Shown: positions 22,421 to 32,876, counted from the stretch's first letter. The stretch: 64,000 nt of DNA from Azorinus chamasolen (GCA_963576725.1 OY755238.1:30337201-30401200), one strand, 5' to 3'. Program-made: numbers and translations. The notes: generated by a model from the sequence alone, not told the origin.

Positions 22421-22862
22421 ACAAAAATGAGCCATGCAGGAAATACCACATACAGAACAAACAGTCGCCCGACCTTTCTTGTCGGCGTACATGCAAAGAG
22501 GCCAGCGTGATTGCCAACTGTAAAAGGGTTGACAACCAAACATGCAGTATGTTGTAGTACTACAGGATCATAACCCTTTTTAATGATTTTTTTAACAAAT
22601 TTGATGAACAAAGTGAGAAAATGGGTATGTCCAATAATTTTACGAAGTTTGTAAATCACATCACCATAAAATTCAGGATGTGAAATACGTGTCGCATAGG
22701 CGCCTTGAGATTACATTGGTACTTGCCAATAAGCGAGAGATTTCGATAGTAAAATTTAGAGAAAGGTTTTCTTAATTTATGGTATCTATATCCTTGATTA
22801 AGCAGTTTTTCAGTTAAAATGAGATTTCGACTGTTAAAATCGTCAATAGATGAACAAGCTCT
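22400..22862 (-). pseudogene. Penelope-like RT relic, downstream part
   Basis: Continuation, on the minus strand, of the relic at 27,608-27,925. Visible blocks are RACSSIDDFNSRN, LLNQGYRYHKL (about 22,770-22,860), then, after a frameshift near 22,690, PEFYGDVIYKLRKIIG (about 22,612-22,660) and TACLVVNPFTVGN (about 22,515-22,555). I recognise these as the conserved tail of a reverse transcriptase family abundant in invertebrates. The layout (R-x-x-R-x-CSS, then L-x-x-QGY) resembles Penelope-like elements, though class assignment is tentative. The sequence after it (about 22,430-22,500) is repeated at 44,028-44,080. It is broken by frameshifts and by the 4.7-kb insertion, so it is dead. Confidence 0.65.
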
Positions 22863-23286
22863 GTTGAACCGCAAATTTCACGCCACCCATTTTTCACACG
22901 TGTGAAATTTGCGGCACCATTTTTCACATAATTTGTGAAAATTGCGTTTTGCTCCTATACCCCCCTTCAAAGCCTGACGCATTTGTCACGTATGTGAAAA
23001 ATGCGTCGAGAAGATGTGCTCAAATATTCACTTCAAAACACGCGACGCATTTTTCACTCTTGAGAATATATTGAAGTTGACCAATTTCTTTGGTCATTTC
23101 GGTTATAGATCAAGGTCGCAGGAATCGAAATGCAAGATTTGTAGTACAACTCAGAAGCTGATTTGGGTGCTTGCTCAACATACTTATTTGATTAAAGTAT
23201 AATTATGGGTCACGTGGGTAAAACGTATTTGGAGTTCCTTGTTAATCCTTTAGTGTCCACATATCTGATATGCATTTAATGTCCCC

Positions 23287-23845
23287 GTGTTGCGGCACAT
23301 ATTGTCGCCGCTGTACATATTGTCGCCGGCGACCATCTCTGCTGAAACAGATGGAACATATTGTCGCCGGCGTTAATATGTCCCGAAGTTTTCGGCACAT
23401 ATTAATGCTGAACTGCACAAATTGTCACCGGCGACAATATGTGACGAAGGTTATGGTGCTTTTGAGGGTATTTTGGGGGACAATATGTCAAACGACTTTA
23501 ACGACGAACAAGTTGACGACAGAGAACATACATATGGATGAAACAACAGGCAAACAGCCGGACGGATATGTAATCCTGTCAAAGCAGTTGACAATATACA
23601 CAGCTTTTGATTATCATTGGCGCTATTACACTGTTGTGTTGTAAACCACCGAATACTATAATTTTGATTTCCCGACAAACGAGTCGAACGACAATATGAC
23701 AATGGCGTAACCCTTGAGCACATATTGTCGCCGATGCCGACAACTTCGGTACATACTGTCGCCGGCGACAATATGTGCCACTTGTTTCGGCATATATTGT
23801 TGCTGGCGACGATATATACACCGTCGACAACATGTGCTGCAACAC
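23287..23845. mobile_element. Nested TIR element with clustered GTCGCCGGCGAC palindromes
   Basis: Ends are GTGTTGCGGCACATATTGTC at 23,287 and the inverted GACAACATGTGCTGCAACAC at 23,845. Near both ends, CACATATTGTCGCCGGCGAC-type motifs recur (about 23,294, 23,312, 23,356, 23,418, 23,720, 23,756 and 23,797). Several form near-perfect palindromes centred on GCCGGC. There is no clear target duplication and no coding capacity; the open frames here are by-products of the repeats. Confidence 0.6.
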
Positions 23846-25138
23846 CCTTGATATCGAATATCTGGGATAGTTTGTCCCGATTGGCTGCTTGTCTGTCGCT
23901 CTGGTCATAAATCTAGAACCGTTTGCATAGTGGGTGTGTACAATTCTTAAGACCTTTTTTACAGTACGTAGTGTACATCATGCGTATATCTATCGTGCGT
24001 TAATCGTATATCATGTGTATATCTTTCGTGCGAATATGTTATATATCTCACGGTTAATATAATGGGTACTATTTCCATTTTATGGGATATTTGATTAATA
24101 CTTTATGTAATATATGTATTACATGTATCTAATGAAAGGAAGAGTTGTTCTTTACTTAAGGTAATGATAATGCAAGAAATCGTTCATAGCGTATCGTATA
24201 GTGTACGTAAATAGTATATCATACGTGATAATATCGTATATTGTGACAACAAATATGCTCACATATGTTGTATCGGACTTGACACGCCATCCTTCGGCAA
24301 TAATTTGAGAGCGGAGGAAAAATTCTTTCTCCGACTCTGCACTATGTTTCCAGATCACAACTTTGTTTTAAAAGAGATCAACGCAGAAATGTAAACCGAA
24401 AGTAGAAGTTTATTTTAGAATGTTCAGCAATTTAGGAAAACCATTGAAGAAAAATGCCCGCATTGATTGTTCTGAAAATCCTTATATCCTTTCGACTCAT
24501 GTAGCGTAATAAAACGTATTGGCGATGTTGGCGTTCCATAACTTGGATCTATATGAAGCAAATTGTTTGAATAGTTAGGGTTATAATGACTCTATGCCAG
24601 TCTGTAAAGTGGGCCAGTATGATGGTCGTAGGTATATAAATGGGCGTTTTATCAGCTGCCAAAATCGGCTCAGACACGGGTTTTTTCGGCCCAGAAATAA
24701 CGCACGCTACCTCTGCTACCTCTACTCGTGTTATGACTGTTATGGTGCACCATACATTTGCAGCATCAAACCAATCGCATTATTCATTAGATCTAATGGC
24801 AATAGACACGACGCGCAAAAACATGACACCAAAATGTTTAAAAATGGGCCAAAAATTGGCTTCGTTTTTTTTCGCACAGTGAGTCATGACCTTTTGTGAC
24901 CTTCTATAAATATACGCGTACTGCCTATCCGGTTGTGCTTATCTGGCACCGAAACAATAACACAAGCAACGTTGTTTAAAGTTGTCACCCTCACGTACTG
25001 CCAGTTAACTGGCTTTATTCTGACAGTACAATGAGAGTTTACTGAAAGTAATTTGACACATCACTGAGAGTGAACAGACCTGACAATCCACTGATGGAAC
25101 ATATCATACTTATTACATTGTTTTGTTTTATTATCATT
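23846..25138. other. Interior of the 4.7-kb element, no gene seen
   Basis: AT-rich, with GTATATC/GTGCG phrases repeated around 23,960-24,260. The part at 24,590-24,900 is less AT-rich and open in two plus-strand frames (24,594-24,899 and 24,640-24,882), but neither protein resembles anything I know. No transposase signature (DDE/DDD, BED or THAP) was found. Confidence 0.35.
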
Positions 25139-25182
25139 TTAATAATAATGATAATAATGATAATAATAATAATAATAATAAT
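25139..25182. repeat. (AAT)n/(GATAAT)n microsatellite
   Basis: AATAATAATGATAATAATGA followed by ATAATAATAAT. Low complexity, at the edge of a dispersed repeat. Confidence 0.9.
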
Positions 25183-25206
25183 TTATTTCGCCACATCACA
25201 GCATTT

Positions 25207-25540
25207 CAAAACAAGAGGGCCAGAATGGCCCTGAAGCGCTCACCAGACAATCATAGGAGAAGATTTTCAAAGTTTTCACTATATGTTTCTATTGAAAGCT
25301 GGCTACTCCTGGGGCAGGGCCAATTTTGACCACAGGGGCATAATTTATATAACATTTGTAGAGGACCTGAACATGAAGCTATGTGCCAAATATGAAAGGT
25401 ATGAACCTTCCAGTTTCAGAGAAGATTTTCAATGTTTTTACTATATATTTCTATTGAAAACTGACCACCCCTCAGGTGGGGCCAATTTTAACCACAGGGG
25501 CATAATTTTAAACAAGACCATACAAAGTTCTGACTAAAGG
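25207..25540 (+). repeat. Dispersed bivalve-type repeat (family M), first segment
   Basis: Starts ACAAGAGGGCCAGAATGGCC, then CTGAAGCGCTCACC. An internal unit containing GGGGCAGGGCCAATTTTGACC, split here by chance substitutions, then ACAGGGGCATAATTTATATA, occurs twice (about 25,262 and 25,425). I know this type of repeat from bivalve sequence; the TE class is unclear. Confidence 0.6.
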
Positions 25541-25811
25541 CGATCAACTGTTCTTCTGAACGGGTATGTGTACCCTAGCATTCCAAACTGATTTTTTGCA
25601 TTTGAATATTATTATAAATTATTACATAATAATTTCATATTCATAAGTTTAACTTAATAGTTTCAAGTAATACAATTTCATGTTAAAAGATATTTCATTA
25701 TTTATTTAAAACCTTTAATTTGGTATTCTGGAGTCTTTAAATGATTTACCCTTCTTCTGAACTGCAGGGCAGGTTATAATAATATCATAATGCCAATCAC
25801 TATTTTTAATT
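25541..25811. other. AT-rich, no recognisable feature
   Basis: It separates the two M segments; nothing else was seen. Confidence 0.4.
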
Positions 25812-25812
25812 A

Positions 25813-26142
25813 ACCCTTCCCTCATATAAACGTGTTTTCACACATTAGAAAACAGAGTAGACCCAGATCAGATGCCTCCTATAGGAGCCATCTGATCAGG
25901 GCCTGCTCTGTTTGTTAATGGAATTTGATACATCTGTTCCTTAAGATTCTAAACTGGCTACAATGTTCCACCTACTATATTTCATTATAATTATTTTGTA
26001 GATGAATATTCAGTAGGTTGTGCAATTTGGAAAAAAATGGCTACAATGTTCCACCTTCCATACTTCATTTTTACTATTTTGTTCATGAATATGCAGTAGG
26101 CATTCAAATTAATAATAAACATAGAACAGGCAAAGGGTCAAG
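25813..26142 (+). mobile_element. MITE, family A, with internal duplication
   Basis: Left end CCCTTCCCTCATATAAACG, core ACAGAGTAGACCCAGATCAG ... GATCAGGGCCTGCTCTG. The right half is present twice: ATGGCTACAATGTTCCACC-type sequence at about 25,957 and again at 26,038, each followed by TCATGAATAT...CAGTAGG-like sequence. Ends GGCAAAGGGTCAAG. The duplication explains its length of about 330 bp against the usual 237. Confidence 0.7.
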
Positions 26143-26261
26143 ACAGAGCTCCAGCACCAGATACAGGTGCACTAAAAATAGCCACTGGTCATCTCTCTCT
26201 ACTGCTTGACTGGATGACCTTTTATGAGTAATGAGAAGATGCTTAAAAACGCAGTCAGCTA

Positions 26262-26698
26262 TAAGTTTGCTAGAAAACTGTCCACCCTGGGGTGTAGCCA
26301 ATTTTGACCACAGGAGCATAATTTATATAACTTTTGTAGAGGACCTGAACATGATGCTATGTGCCAAATATGAAAGCTGAGAACCATCCTGTTTCAGAGG
26401 AGATGATATTCAAAGTTTCACTATATGTTTCTATAGAAAACAATGCACCCCTGGGGCGGGGCCAATTTTGACCCCAGGGACATAATTTATGTAACTTTTG
26501 TAGAGGACCTACAGATGATGCTATGTGCCAAAGATGAAAGCTGAGACCCCTGTAGATTCAGAGGAGAAGAATTTTAAAGGTTCAAATTGTTGACGACGGA
26601 CGACGCACGACGCACGACGCACGCCGACGGACGACGGACGACGGACATCAGGCAATCACAAAAGCTCACCCTGAGCACTTTGTGCTCTGGTGAGCTAA
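26262..26698 (+). repeat. Family M repeat, second segment with GACGACGG tail
   Basis: Further units with GGGGCGGGGCCAATTTTGAC, then AGGGACATAATTTATGTAAC. A run of GACGACGCACGACGGACGAC type sits at 26,590-26,645, and the end is GCTCACCCTGAGCACTTTG + TGCTCTGGTGAGCTAAAAA. The terminal GAGCAC...GTGCTC is a short hairpin. Confidence 0.65.
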
Positions 26699-26938
26699 AA
26701 ATACCATCTTCATTAATTCCTTAGTAAGACATATTTCTAAAAGCTATTCTACCGTAGACTTTCAGTTTACTCTAATTTAACCTTGTTTTCATTTCAGTAT
26801 ACTCTCAATTTATTCTCAGTGCCCTGTCATATTTTATATATGTATATTTACAAAACATTCTTATCATCTACGTCGGTTTTAATTTCGGTAATTGGATAAT
26901 TCCTTAAATCATAATTTCTGTTACTATATACTAAAGTA

Positions 26939-27291
26939 CAGTCGACACTCATTAGCTTGAACTCTTTGCGAACATCAATATAAGTTCGACTTTAAAGAAC
27001 TCTGAGATAAATGATCTTTCTACACACAATACACGGGTACCGCATTACTTTTTAAAAATTATTTTTGGTCAAATACACATGCTTCATTTGCATTGTTGAA
27101 AATGAAAACAGAATCCCAAGCAGTTTATACACAGACCAGACGCCGAGTCGCTCTGTATCTGGTCTGGATCAGAATTGCTTGCAATTCAAATAACAGTTCA
27201 ATTTGCAGTGACTTTCGTGGATTTCGGCATAAGCAGAAGTTCGACTGACCCAAGTTCGAGATAACGAGGGTCGACTCAGGGGACATTACTG
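26939..27291. mobile_element. MITE, family L (TTCGA-rich, TA class)
   Basis: Starts CAGTCGACACTCATTAGC after TA, and ends AGTTCGAGATAACGAGGGTC + GACTCAGGGGACATTACTG. The interior has a decayed palindrome ACAGACCAGACGCCGAGTCG ... TATCTGGTCTGG. The repeated TTCGA/TCGAGATAA phrases near both ends match the elements at 42,441 and 56,976. Boundaries are approximate. Confidence 0.5.
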
Positions 27292-27607
27292 TCATAAATA
27301 TAATTCAGGGACAAAGCTACCCTATCCGATACTAATTCAATGTCCTGATGTCTGTTTAAGATCTCTCGTATCAACAATAGCAAAACCATCTATTGACATA
27401 TCTGTGAAAAATGCGTTGGTATTAGTAGGTCTTCAAAAAATGGGGTTAAAGTGCTACCGAATTTTTCACAGCAGGGTTTTGTGAAAAATGGGGCCCCAAT
27501 TTTCACATATGTGAAAAATGGGGCCGCAAATTTCACGCGTGTGAAAAATGCGTCAACCCATTTTTCACACGTGTGAAAAATGGGTGGCGTGAAAATTGCG
27601 GTTCAAC

Positions 27608-27925
27608 AAAGCTCTAGCAAAACGAATAAGTTGAGATATATAAACCCCGTAAGATGGAGCACGGGGGGGCATCCCCGTCAAGATGAGGAAAATTAACAAT
27701 ATTAAAATCAAAATCATATCTTTTGTCATATATTTTAGAAGAAATCATACCATTATCAATTTTAAGGTCTAGATCAAGAAACGCTGCATAATTGTCGGAC
27801 GGGCTAGCTTTATTCAATTTGAGTATAATATATGACCCATATTCACTAATATGTTGAGTCTTAACCCATTCCTTCACATTGACACCATTTGATACCATAT
27901 GAACAAATACTCTGTTAATCAAACT
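27608..27925 (-). pseudogene. Penelope-like RT relic, upstream part
   Basis: A 102-codon minus-strand frame shows AAFLDLDLKIDNG, KIYDKRYDFDFNIVNFPHLDG and YIS. This is the segment after the catalytic YxDD box of the same RT family as at 22,400-22,862. A 2-bp loss just after YIS shifts the frame; in the shifted frame the next residues (LIRFARA) run up to the insertion at 27,607. The catalytic motifs themselves are missing; upstream, at about 27,930, it runs into a family B MITE half. Confidence 0.7.
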
Positions 27926-27929
27926 TGTT

Positions 27930-28033
27930 TAAAAAACTACAAAATTATAAAAACACCCATTTCTCTAGTTGTTGCTCCTTTTCAGTAGATTTATTCAAAG
28001 ATAATGCATCTAAACATAGCCTTTGAGCTAATG
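27930..28033 (+). mobile_element. MITE, family B, right half only
   Basis: It has CAAACTTG-like sequence, AACTACAAAATTATAAAAAC, TTCTCTAGTTGTTGCTCC, TTTTCAGTAGATTTATTC and the end AGCTAATGGGTTTA. The left half is missing, and the break coincides with the truncated end of the RT relic. Confidence 0.6.
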
Positions 28034-28159
28034 GGTTTATATGAGAATCAGATTCTACTCTTGCAAGTGTAATATTTTCAAAGCAGGATTTCAAATGAAC
28101 TATTCCGAATTAAATCAAACAGGTCAAAGTTACCGTGAGAATTCAAGGATTTTTTTAAA

Positions 28160-28330
28160 AGAACAACGTAAAATAAAAAACAATGCGGACTCTGATGAGA
28201 GGGCTCCTGTAAGAACCCTTTAATCTTGGATTGCATTCTTTGCAAAAGGGCATTAGTGAGTCTTTTCCCACACTGAAAGGATAAACTATTGTTGTAAAGG
28301 TCTTTAACAGTATTTGTGTAAATGTTCTTT
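28160..28330. repeat. Palindromic core, GAGGGCTCC subtype
   Basis: It reads CAATGCGGACTCTGATGAG, AGGGCTCCTGTAAGAACCC and TGGATTGCATTCTTTGC. The arms match imperfectly. Flanking ends are unclear. Confidence 0.45.
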
Positions 28331-28423
28331 TACATGAGTAATTGTGAACAAAAGGCTTCATTTCCATAAGCTAAATACACATTTGAAAAGCAATAATTGT
28401 ATACTTACAAAACTATTTAAATA

Positions 28424-28592
28424 TACTAGAACCAGTTTCCCGAATAAGCTTACATTTAAGCTCTGCAGAGCGTTGAACTTATTTTGCATATCGAGGGCTT
28501 GGTTGAAAACAATTGTAACTCCTTCACTTTGTGCAAGAGTTACAATAGTTTTGCACCAAGCACTCGATATACAAACTAGAAAACATCTCAAA
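28424..28592. mobile_element. Foldback element
   Basis: Arms CATATCGAGGGCTTGGTTG, AAAACAATTGTAACTC and GAGTTACAATAGTTTTGC, ACCAAGCACTCGATATAC pair with a few mismatches around a loop of about 10 bases. Outer flanks CTAGAACCAG/CAAACTAG also pair weakly. Both strands appear open across it only because it is palindromic. Confidence 0.6.
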
Positions 28593-28745
28593 ATCCTGAA
28601 TAATATACACTGTGTTTTATATATATCCATATGTTTCTATAGTGTATTCACACGCATATGCGATAAGAGACAAATATTACAGAAAAAAAGAGTCTTTAAT
28701 GAAAATGTAGTAAAGTCAAGCAGGAAAAGCCACATACAAAACGCC

Positions 28746-28986
28746 AACCTTTTCGGCGCCAAATTTCTAATTGTCGTCTGTAATCCAAGTTTGTTAAATC
28801 ATTCAGTAAAATAAGGAAATGAGTTAAATAAATGCAAAATTCAAAGGAATAAAGCACATGTATGGAAATAGAGATTGAGACAAATAGTGCAGTCCCAGAT
28901 CAGACGCCGCCTTTTTCAAGGCGGCGTCTGATCTGTGACTGCACTATTTGTCGTGGTGCATTTATGCGACTGCGGCGGTGAAACGG
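28746..28986 (-). mobile_element. MITE, family F (TTAA class)
   Basis: Ends CCTTTTCGGCGCCAAATTTC and GGCGGTGAAACGG + TTAA. The long palindrome AGTGCAGTCCCAGATCAGAC + GCCGCC ... GGCGGC + GTCTGATCTGTGACTGCAC makes the core. A second copy lies at 46,958-47,198 and an inverted, internally deleted one at 40,221-40,452. Confidence 0.7.
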
Positions 28987-29578
28987 TTAAAAACGAATAC
29001 ATACTTCAGCAAGTACTGAAAGTCATTAATCGGGTTCAAATCAGGTTTTGATTATTACTTATTTAAAAGAAGTATTTTAAACAAAATCGCCAGCAAAATA
29101 CTAGTTGATGTAATAAGACAGATTGACACTTGAAGAGAAGCACGTTAATATATATAGGTTCTAAAATGGCAGGCTCATTTAAGCCAATAATTGAGCTTGT
29201 TCGTGAAACCGAAATCGTTTTTAGAGTCTCAAATGTGGACTAAACATGTTAGTGAATATGAACCCAGACAGTAATTCAATCCGTCCTAGACTTTTTTTTA
29301 GACCCAGCCTCTTTGAATAAATCGACCGAAAATGAAAACATCACTATGAAAGACATTGGCTTGACGGCTTAAACTATTTGCTATGAGACTTTACAGTATT
29401 AATCACGTATAGTCTCCATTTGAATATTTGAATTCTCAATATTTATTTTTCATTTGCAAATATGCCTGAACAGAGGATAGTGTCAAGCCCTTTTTAAAAT
29501 GTCGCATACGTGGTTTAGTTTATGACCTGTTATACTAAATTTATTAACATGTGCTATTTTATCATGGTAGCATATTAA

Positions 29579-29820
29579 CCATTCTCTTGCTGAATTTTAA
29601 AATTCATTTCTCCTTCTTTATCCATGCCCTGTGGTATAATTACATATATCTTCACTGTGTACAAGTATTTCACTATGCAATCACTGGTGTGGAGTGCACT
29701 GGTTGCACAATCAACTTGTAAATAGTGCAGACCCTGATGAGACATCTCCTACAGCAGCTGTCTCATCTAGGTCTTCACTATTTACAGGTAGGTTTATTGA
29801 CGTGAATAGCAAGCGAAGGG
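29579..29820 (+). mobile_element. MITE, family C (TTAA class)
   Basis: Preceded by TTAA (29,575-29,578); begins CCATTCTCTTGCTGAATTTT and ends GAATAGCAAGCGAAGGG + TTAG. The palindrome AGTGCAGACCCTGATGAGAC ... GTCTCATCTAGGTCTTCACT is near the right end. At 242 bp it has the same length as the copies at 32,132 and 41,993. Confidence 0.75.
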
Positions 29821-29837
29821 TTAGTATAGACTAACTG

Positions 29838-30060
29838 TCTAACTCATAACCTGGCAGGATCACACTTTGTCGCATTTCCAAATAGAGTAGACCCAGATCA
29901 GAGAGTTACTGTAGAAGAAATCTGATCAGGATATAATCTGTTTGCGTAGATGCTACAAATTATCGTTTGTTTTTCATATTGTCAACATGTTTCCTAGTTA
30001 TATATTTTCTAATTCAAAAATTGAACACAATATAACAATTTAATGACACTAGTATTCTAA
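29838..30060 (+). mobile_element. MITE, family A, degraded
   Basis: The core CAAATAGAGTAGACCCAGATC ... AATCTGATCAGG, then TAATCTGTTTGC, is clear. The ends have decayed; a CCTGGCAGGATCA phrase on its left recurs before the core at 34,627. Confidence 0.5.
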
Positions 30061-30231
30061 AGAGGATTGCTGAGTTTGGAGTCACAGGTGCATAGTGGTT
30101 TTAGCGTGCATTGAAACTACGTATTTCAGCAAAGAACTGTTCTGAAAAACATATCTGGGGATGTTTTGAGATGTATATGCGTGATCATTGCATACACGCA
30201 TTTCAATTAATTATGAATGCTTGCTTAAACC

Positions 30232-30500
30232 ATTCCCTCCTACTGATGCCTTTTGACGCCTCTGTTTAAGTCCTTTTTGAAACCATTGTGATAAATAGAT
30301 TCAAGATTCAAAAAGTTTTATTGTAACTTAAACATATAATGTTTCTCGTTACATACATCATATATACACAAATATGTGATAAATAGAGCATTTGCTCCAT
30401 AAATGTATACAATTCTAAACAAGTCCTCTTTTCTAGTAAGTGTTCATTTTCAGTAGATTTATTCAAAGAGACACGGTCTAAAAATAGTCTAGAATTGGAA
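30232..30500 (+). mobile_element. MITE, family B, with an insert in the hairpin
   Basis: Left part CCATTCCCTCCTACTGATGCC, GAAACCATTGTGATAAATAG. Right part GTGATAAATAGAGCATTTGC and TTTCAGTAGATTTATTCAAA. Between them at about 30,299-30,375 is a foreign AT-rich piece that duplicates GTGATAAATAGA on its right side. Right end decayed. Confidence 0.55.
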
Positions 30501-30589
30501 AGTTAAACCGGTTTAAACATAACATTATACCTTTAAGTATTTAAAACTCCCTACATAAGCTCTTATCCTGCTACCCGCGACATATCATT

Positions 30590-30865
30590 TGCAAACAGTT
30601 TGGACCCAGATGACACACCGAATAACTCCAAGTCCTCCTCCATCCCTTCATCGTCGCTGCGGTCGTCCTCTTATTCCTCCTCGTCGTCGTTGTCCTCCTT
30701 CACCACCTCCTCCTCGTTAAGGTCGTTATCCTCAATTTCTTTTTCTCATCTTCCTCGTTGTCGTCATTCTCCTCCACGTCGTTCTCCTCGTTGTCGTCAT
30801 CGACATCGTCCTCCCTCTCCTATAGTAATGGTCTGAGCAGAATTTGCTCTGTTTGCCTATGGAAT
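30590..30865. repeat. Palindromic core split by a TCC/TCG expansion
   Basis: TTTGCAAACAGTTTGGACCC at 30,588 and GGTCTGAGCAGAATTTGC + TCTGTTTGCC at 30,830-30,858 are the two arms of a core. Between them are about 200 bases of TCCTCC/TCGTCG triplets. The open frame here is a serine-rich translation of the triplets and is not regarded as a gene. Confidence 0.6.
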
Positions 30866-30999
30866 AATATATACCTGATTTTAAATTAGTTACGAGGACG
30901 AAAGCTTTCCTGGTTTATAAGCAATTATAAATATCTGGTTAATTAGAAATTCTGAAGGGAGGTGATCCCCCGAGAGTAAAAATTGCAACACAAAAAGAG

Positions 31000-31205
31000 A
31001 AAATTGCAGACTCGGTTTTATTGAGTCTGTTCATGAGCAGTAATTGAAAGTGCAACACTGCTCACGCCCCCTAGCACCGGCTTAAGCGGTATTCAATTTT
31101 CAGAACAGGAGCTCTCTCATCAGGGTCTGCACTGTTTGTAATGCTAGTTTGTTTTTTAAAACAATCCCTAAATATTCACCATAAGCTTGACCTGTTTGGT
31201 TTTTT
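31000..31205. repeat. Family J fragment and palindromic-core right half
   Basis: 31,000-31,092 carries AAAAGAGAAAATTGCAGACT, TGAGTCTGTTCATGAGCAG and CTAGCACCGGCTTAAGCGG (family J, also at 35.5, 37.1, 38.7 and 38.9 kb). It joins a core half, GGAGCTCTCTCATCAGGGTC + TGCACTGTTTG, whose right flank AATCCCTAAATATTCACC matches 21,570. Confidence 0.6.
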
Positions 31206-32058
31206 GTTTTGTAAAGGTTAATATTGTTATGCATTTGTATTTCTTTCGTAAAAATCATGGAGTAAAGATTTGACTAATCCCCTTGCACTGTTGTATAAAA
31301 CAAGTGAAAAGATTGCTTCAGCAATAAGGATAAAATCAAATCTAGGTTAGTCTGTAAGAAACAGAGGTTTTGACGTGTGAAGCAACCTATTTGGATTAGA
31401 TACATGTCATTCTGGAACAAAACGTTAATCTTTTATTATGCAACATCAGCATTGACACAAAACATGTGTTCGTGCTTCCATGAATATAATTTGCTTAGTA
31501 TTTGTGCGAGGCAAGTGTCATAGGGTGAAAATCCTATGCAAGCAAGGTACTATAAACGTATAAACTAGCAACGTTCTGTAAACATTTCTGTACAATCTGT
31601 GTATGTTTATCATTGTATTTGTGTATTAGTTTGTGTGTAATCTTATTATTGTTATTTGCTATTTCAGATTATGATTACCATTATTTGAAATAGTCGGGAA
31701 ATAAATCTAGATATATGGCATAGGCATAGGTGTACTCCTCAATAAACCCCAAATCCGCGAAAGTACAGTGAAACCCCGAAACAAGACATTCTCGTATTAA
31801 TGCTATCAAATATTCTGTGGTGAAATATGCATATATTTGTAATCCAATTTTACATAGGTTTCCATGGTCGCTTGAAACAGGAATTTGAAGTAACTTAACG
31901 AGTCGCAGCTAGCAAGATAAGGACCTATAGTTTTGGTTTTGTATTCTGAAAAAATAACGTTATATTTTAACAGGTGCATTTTGAACTGTATAGTTTTCTA
32001 TCATATGTTTCAATTAAGTCAGTAGCATTGCTCGGTATGATTACACGACCAGCGTGGA
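31206..32058. other. No recognisable feature
   Basis: AT-rich DNA without a clear repeat family or open reading frame of note. Confidence 0.35.
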
Positions 32059-32060
32059 TA

Positions 32061-32475
32061 CAGTAAACCCCCTCTAAAACCGAGGTTAAATGTAGTATAA
32101 ATTTCGGTCTTAGAGACAGGTAACATATTAACCCTTCGCTTGCTGAATTTTAAAATACATTTCTCCTTCTTTACCTATGCCCTGTTGTATAATTACATAT
32201 ATCTCTACTGTGTACAAGTATTTCGCTGTGAAATCACTGCTGTGGAGTGCACATGTTGCACAATCAACTTGTAAATAGTGCAGACCCTGACGAGACAGCT
32301 CCTGCAGGAACTGTCTCATCTGGGTCTACACTATTTACAGGTACGTATATTGACGTGAATAGCAGGCGAAGGGTTAATGCAGGGTGAATTCATGCAGAAA
32401 GCTCCTCTAGGAACATTCATCTGCCCAAAAGTATCTAAATTCTTCTCTTTTAAATAACGGTTTAGAGGGGTTCTG
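32061..32475. mobile_element. MITE, family D, interrupted by a family C MITE
   Basis: After TA (32,059-32,060) it begins CAGTAAACCCCCTCTAAAAC and ends ACGGTTTAGAGGGGTTCTG. The family C element sits at the TTAA in its left arm; beyond it the D sequence resumes as TTAATGCAGGGTGAATTC, ATGCAGAAAGCTCCTC. Confidence 0.8.
32132..32373 (+). mobile_element. MITE, family C, nested
   Basis: TTAA at 32,128-32,131 and 32,374-32,377; ends CCCTTCGCTTGCTG and CAGGCGAAGGG. The core palindrome is GTGCAGACCCTGACGAGAC ... GTCTCATCTGGGTCTACAC. The minus-strand open frame at 32,128-32,319 is its translation. Confidence 0.85.
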
Positions 32476-32673
32476 TTGTATACAGTACCTTCTACGTTTG
32501 ATCATTATAAATGCACAGTTATTTGAGATTTGTTTGTTGTTATATGTAAAGCTTCTTTTCTTTTTTTTAAATAAAACAAAAACAGCAAACGAAGATTTTG
32601 AAACTGCAAGAGATATCGATCCAGACCAGTCACCATGTGTGCTTGCTTATCACTATTTGAAATTAAAATAAAA

Positions 32674-32876
32674 CAGTAAAACCCATCTAAACCGGACGTT
32701 CAATTTAGTATAAATATCGATCTTGGAGACAGGTGGCAGCTTCATGCAAAAAGAAAGTCATACAGAAAGCTGCTAGAGGAGCTTTCTGTATGACTTTCAA
32801 CCTGCATTAAACAGTCACCTGCCTATATGTATCTTAATTCTTCTCTTCTATAATTCCAGTTTAGAGGGGATTTACT
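32674..32876. mobile_element. MITE, family D
   Basis: Begins CAGTAAAACCCATCTAAACC and ends CCAGTTTAGAGGGGATTTAC. Foldback arms AAAGTCATACAGAAAGCTGC and GCTTTCTGTATGACTTTC; both arms keep the TTAA or its position. The right end has lost the final ACTG. Confidence 0.75.

Larger units (their letters stand above)
22863..27607. mobile_element. 4.7-kb TIR element inserted in the RT relic
   Basis: The ends are inverted repeats of about 45 bp with one mismatch: left GTTGAACCGCAAATTTCACG at 22,863, right the complement ending at 27,607. The flanks CAAGCTCT (22,855-22,862) and AAAGCTCT (27,608-27,615) look like an 8-bp target duplication with one change. The RT relic reads on across the two flanks. 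Inside both ends lie repeated self-complementary motifs such as TTTTTCACACGTGTGAAAAA. The interior is filled by a second TIR element, a bivalve-type repeat, a family A MITE and an L-type MITE. I find no transposase. An 8-bp duplication occurs in hAT and P superfamilies, among others, but the termini fit neither obviously. Confidence 0.75.

Noticed and set aside
23270..23910. Four overlapping open frames in the palindromic element
   Set aside because: All are translations of the repeated GTCGCCGGCGAC motif on both strands.
22863..27607. Complete autonomous transposon
   Set aside because: No transposase-like frame was found; most of the interior is nested repeats.
30600..30836. Serine- and arginine-rich open frame
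   Set aside because: It is a translation of TCC/TCG triplets between two arms of a MITE core and has no other support.
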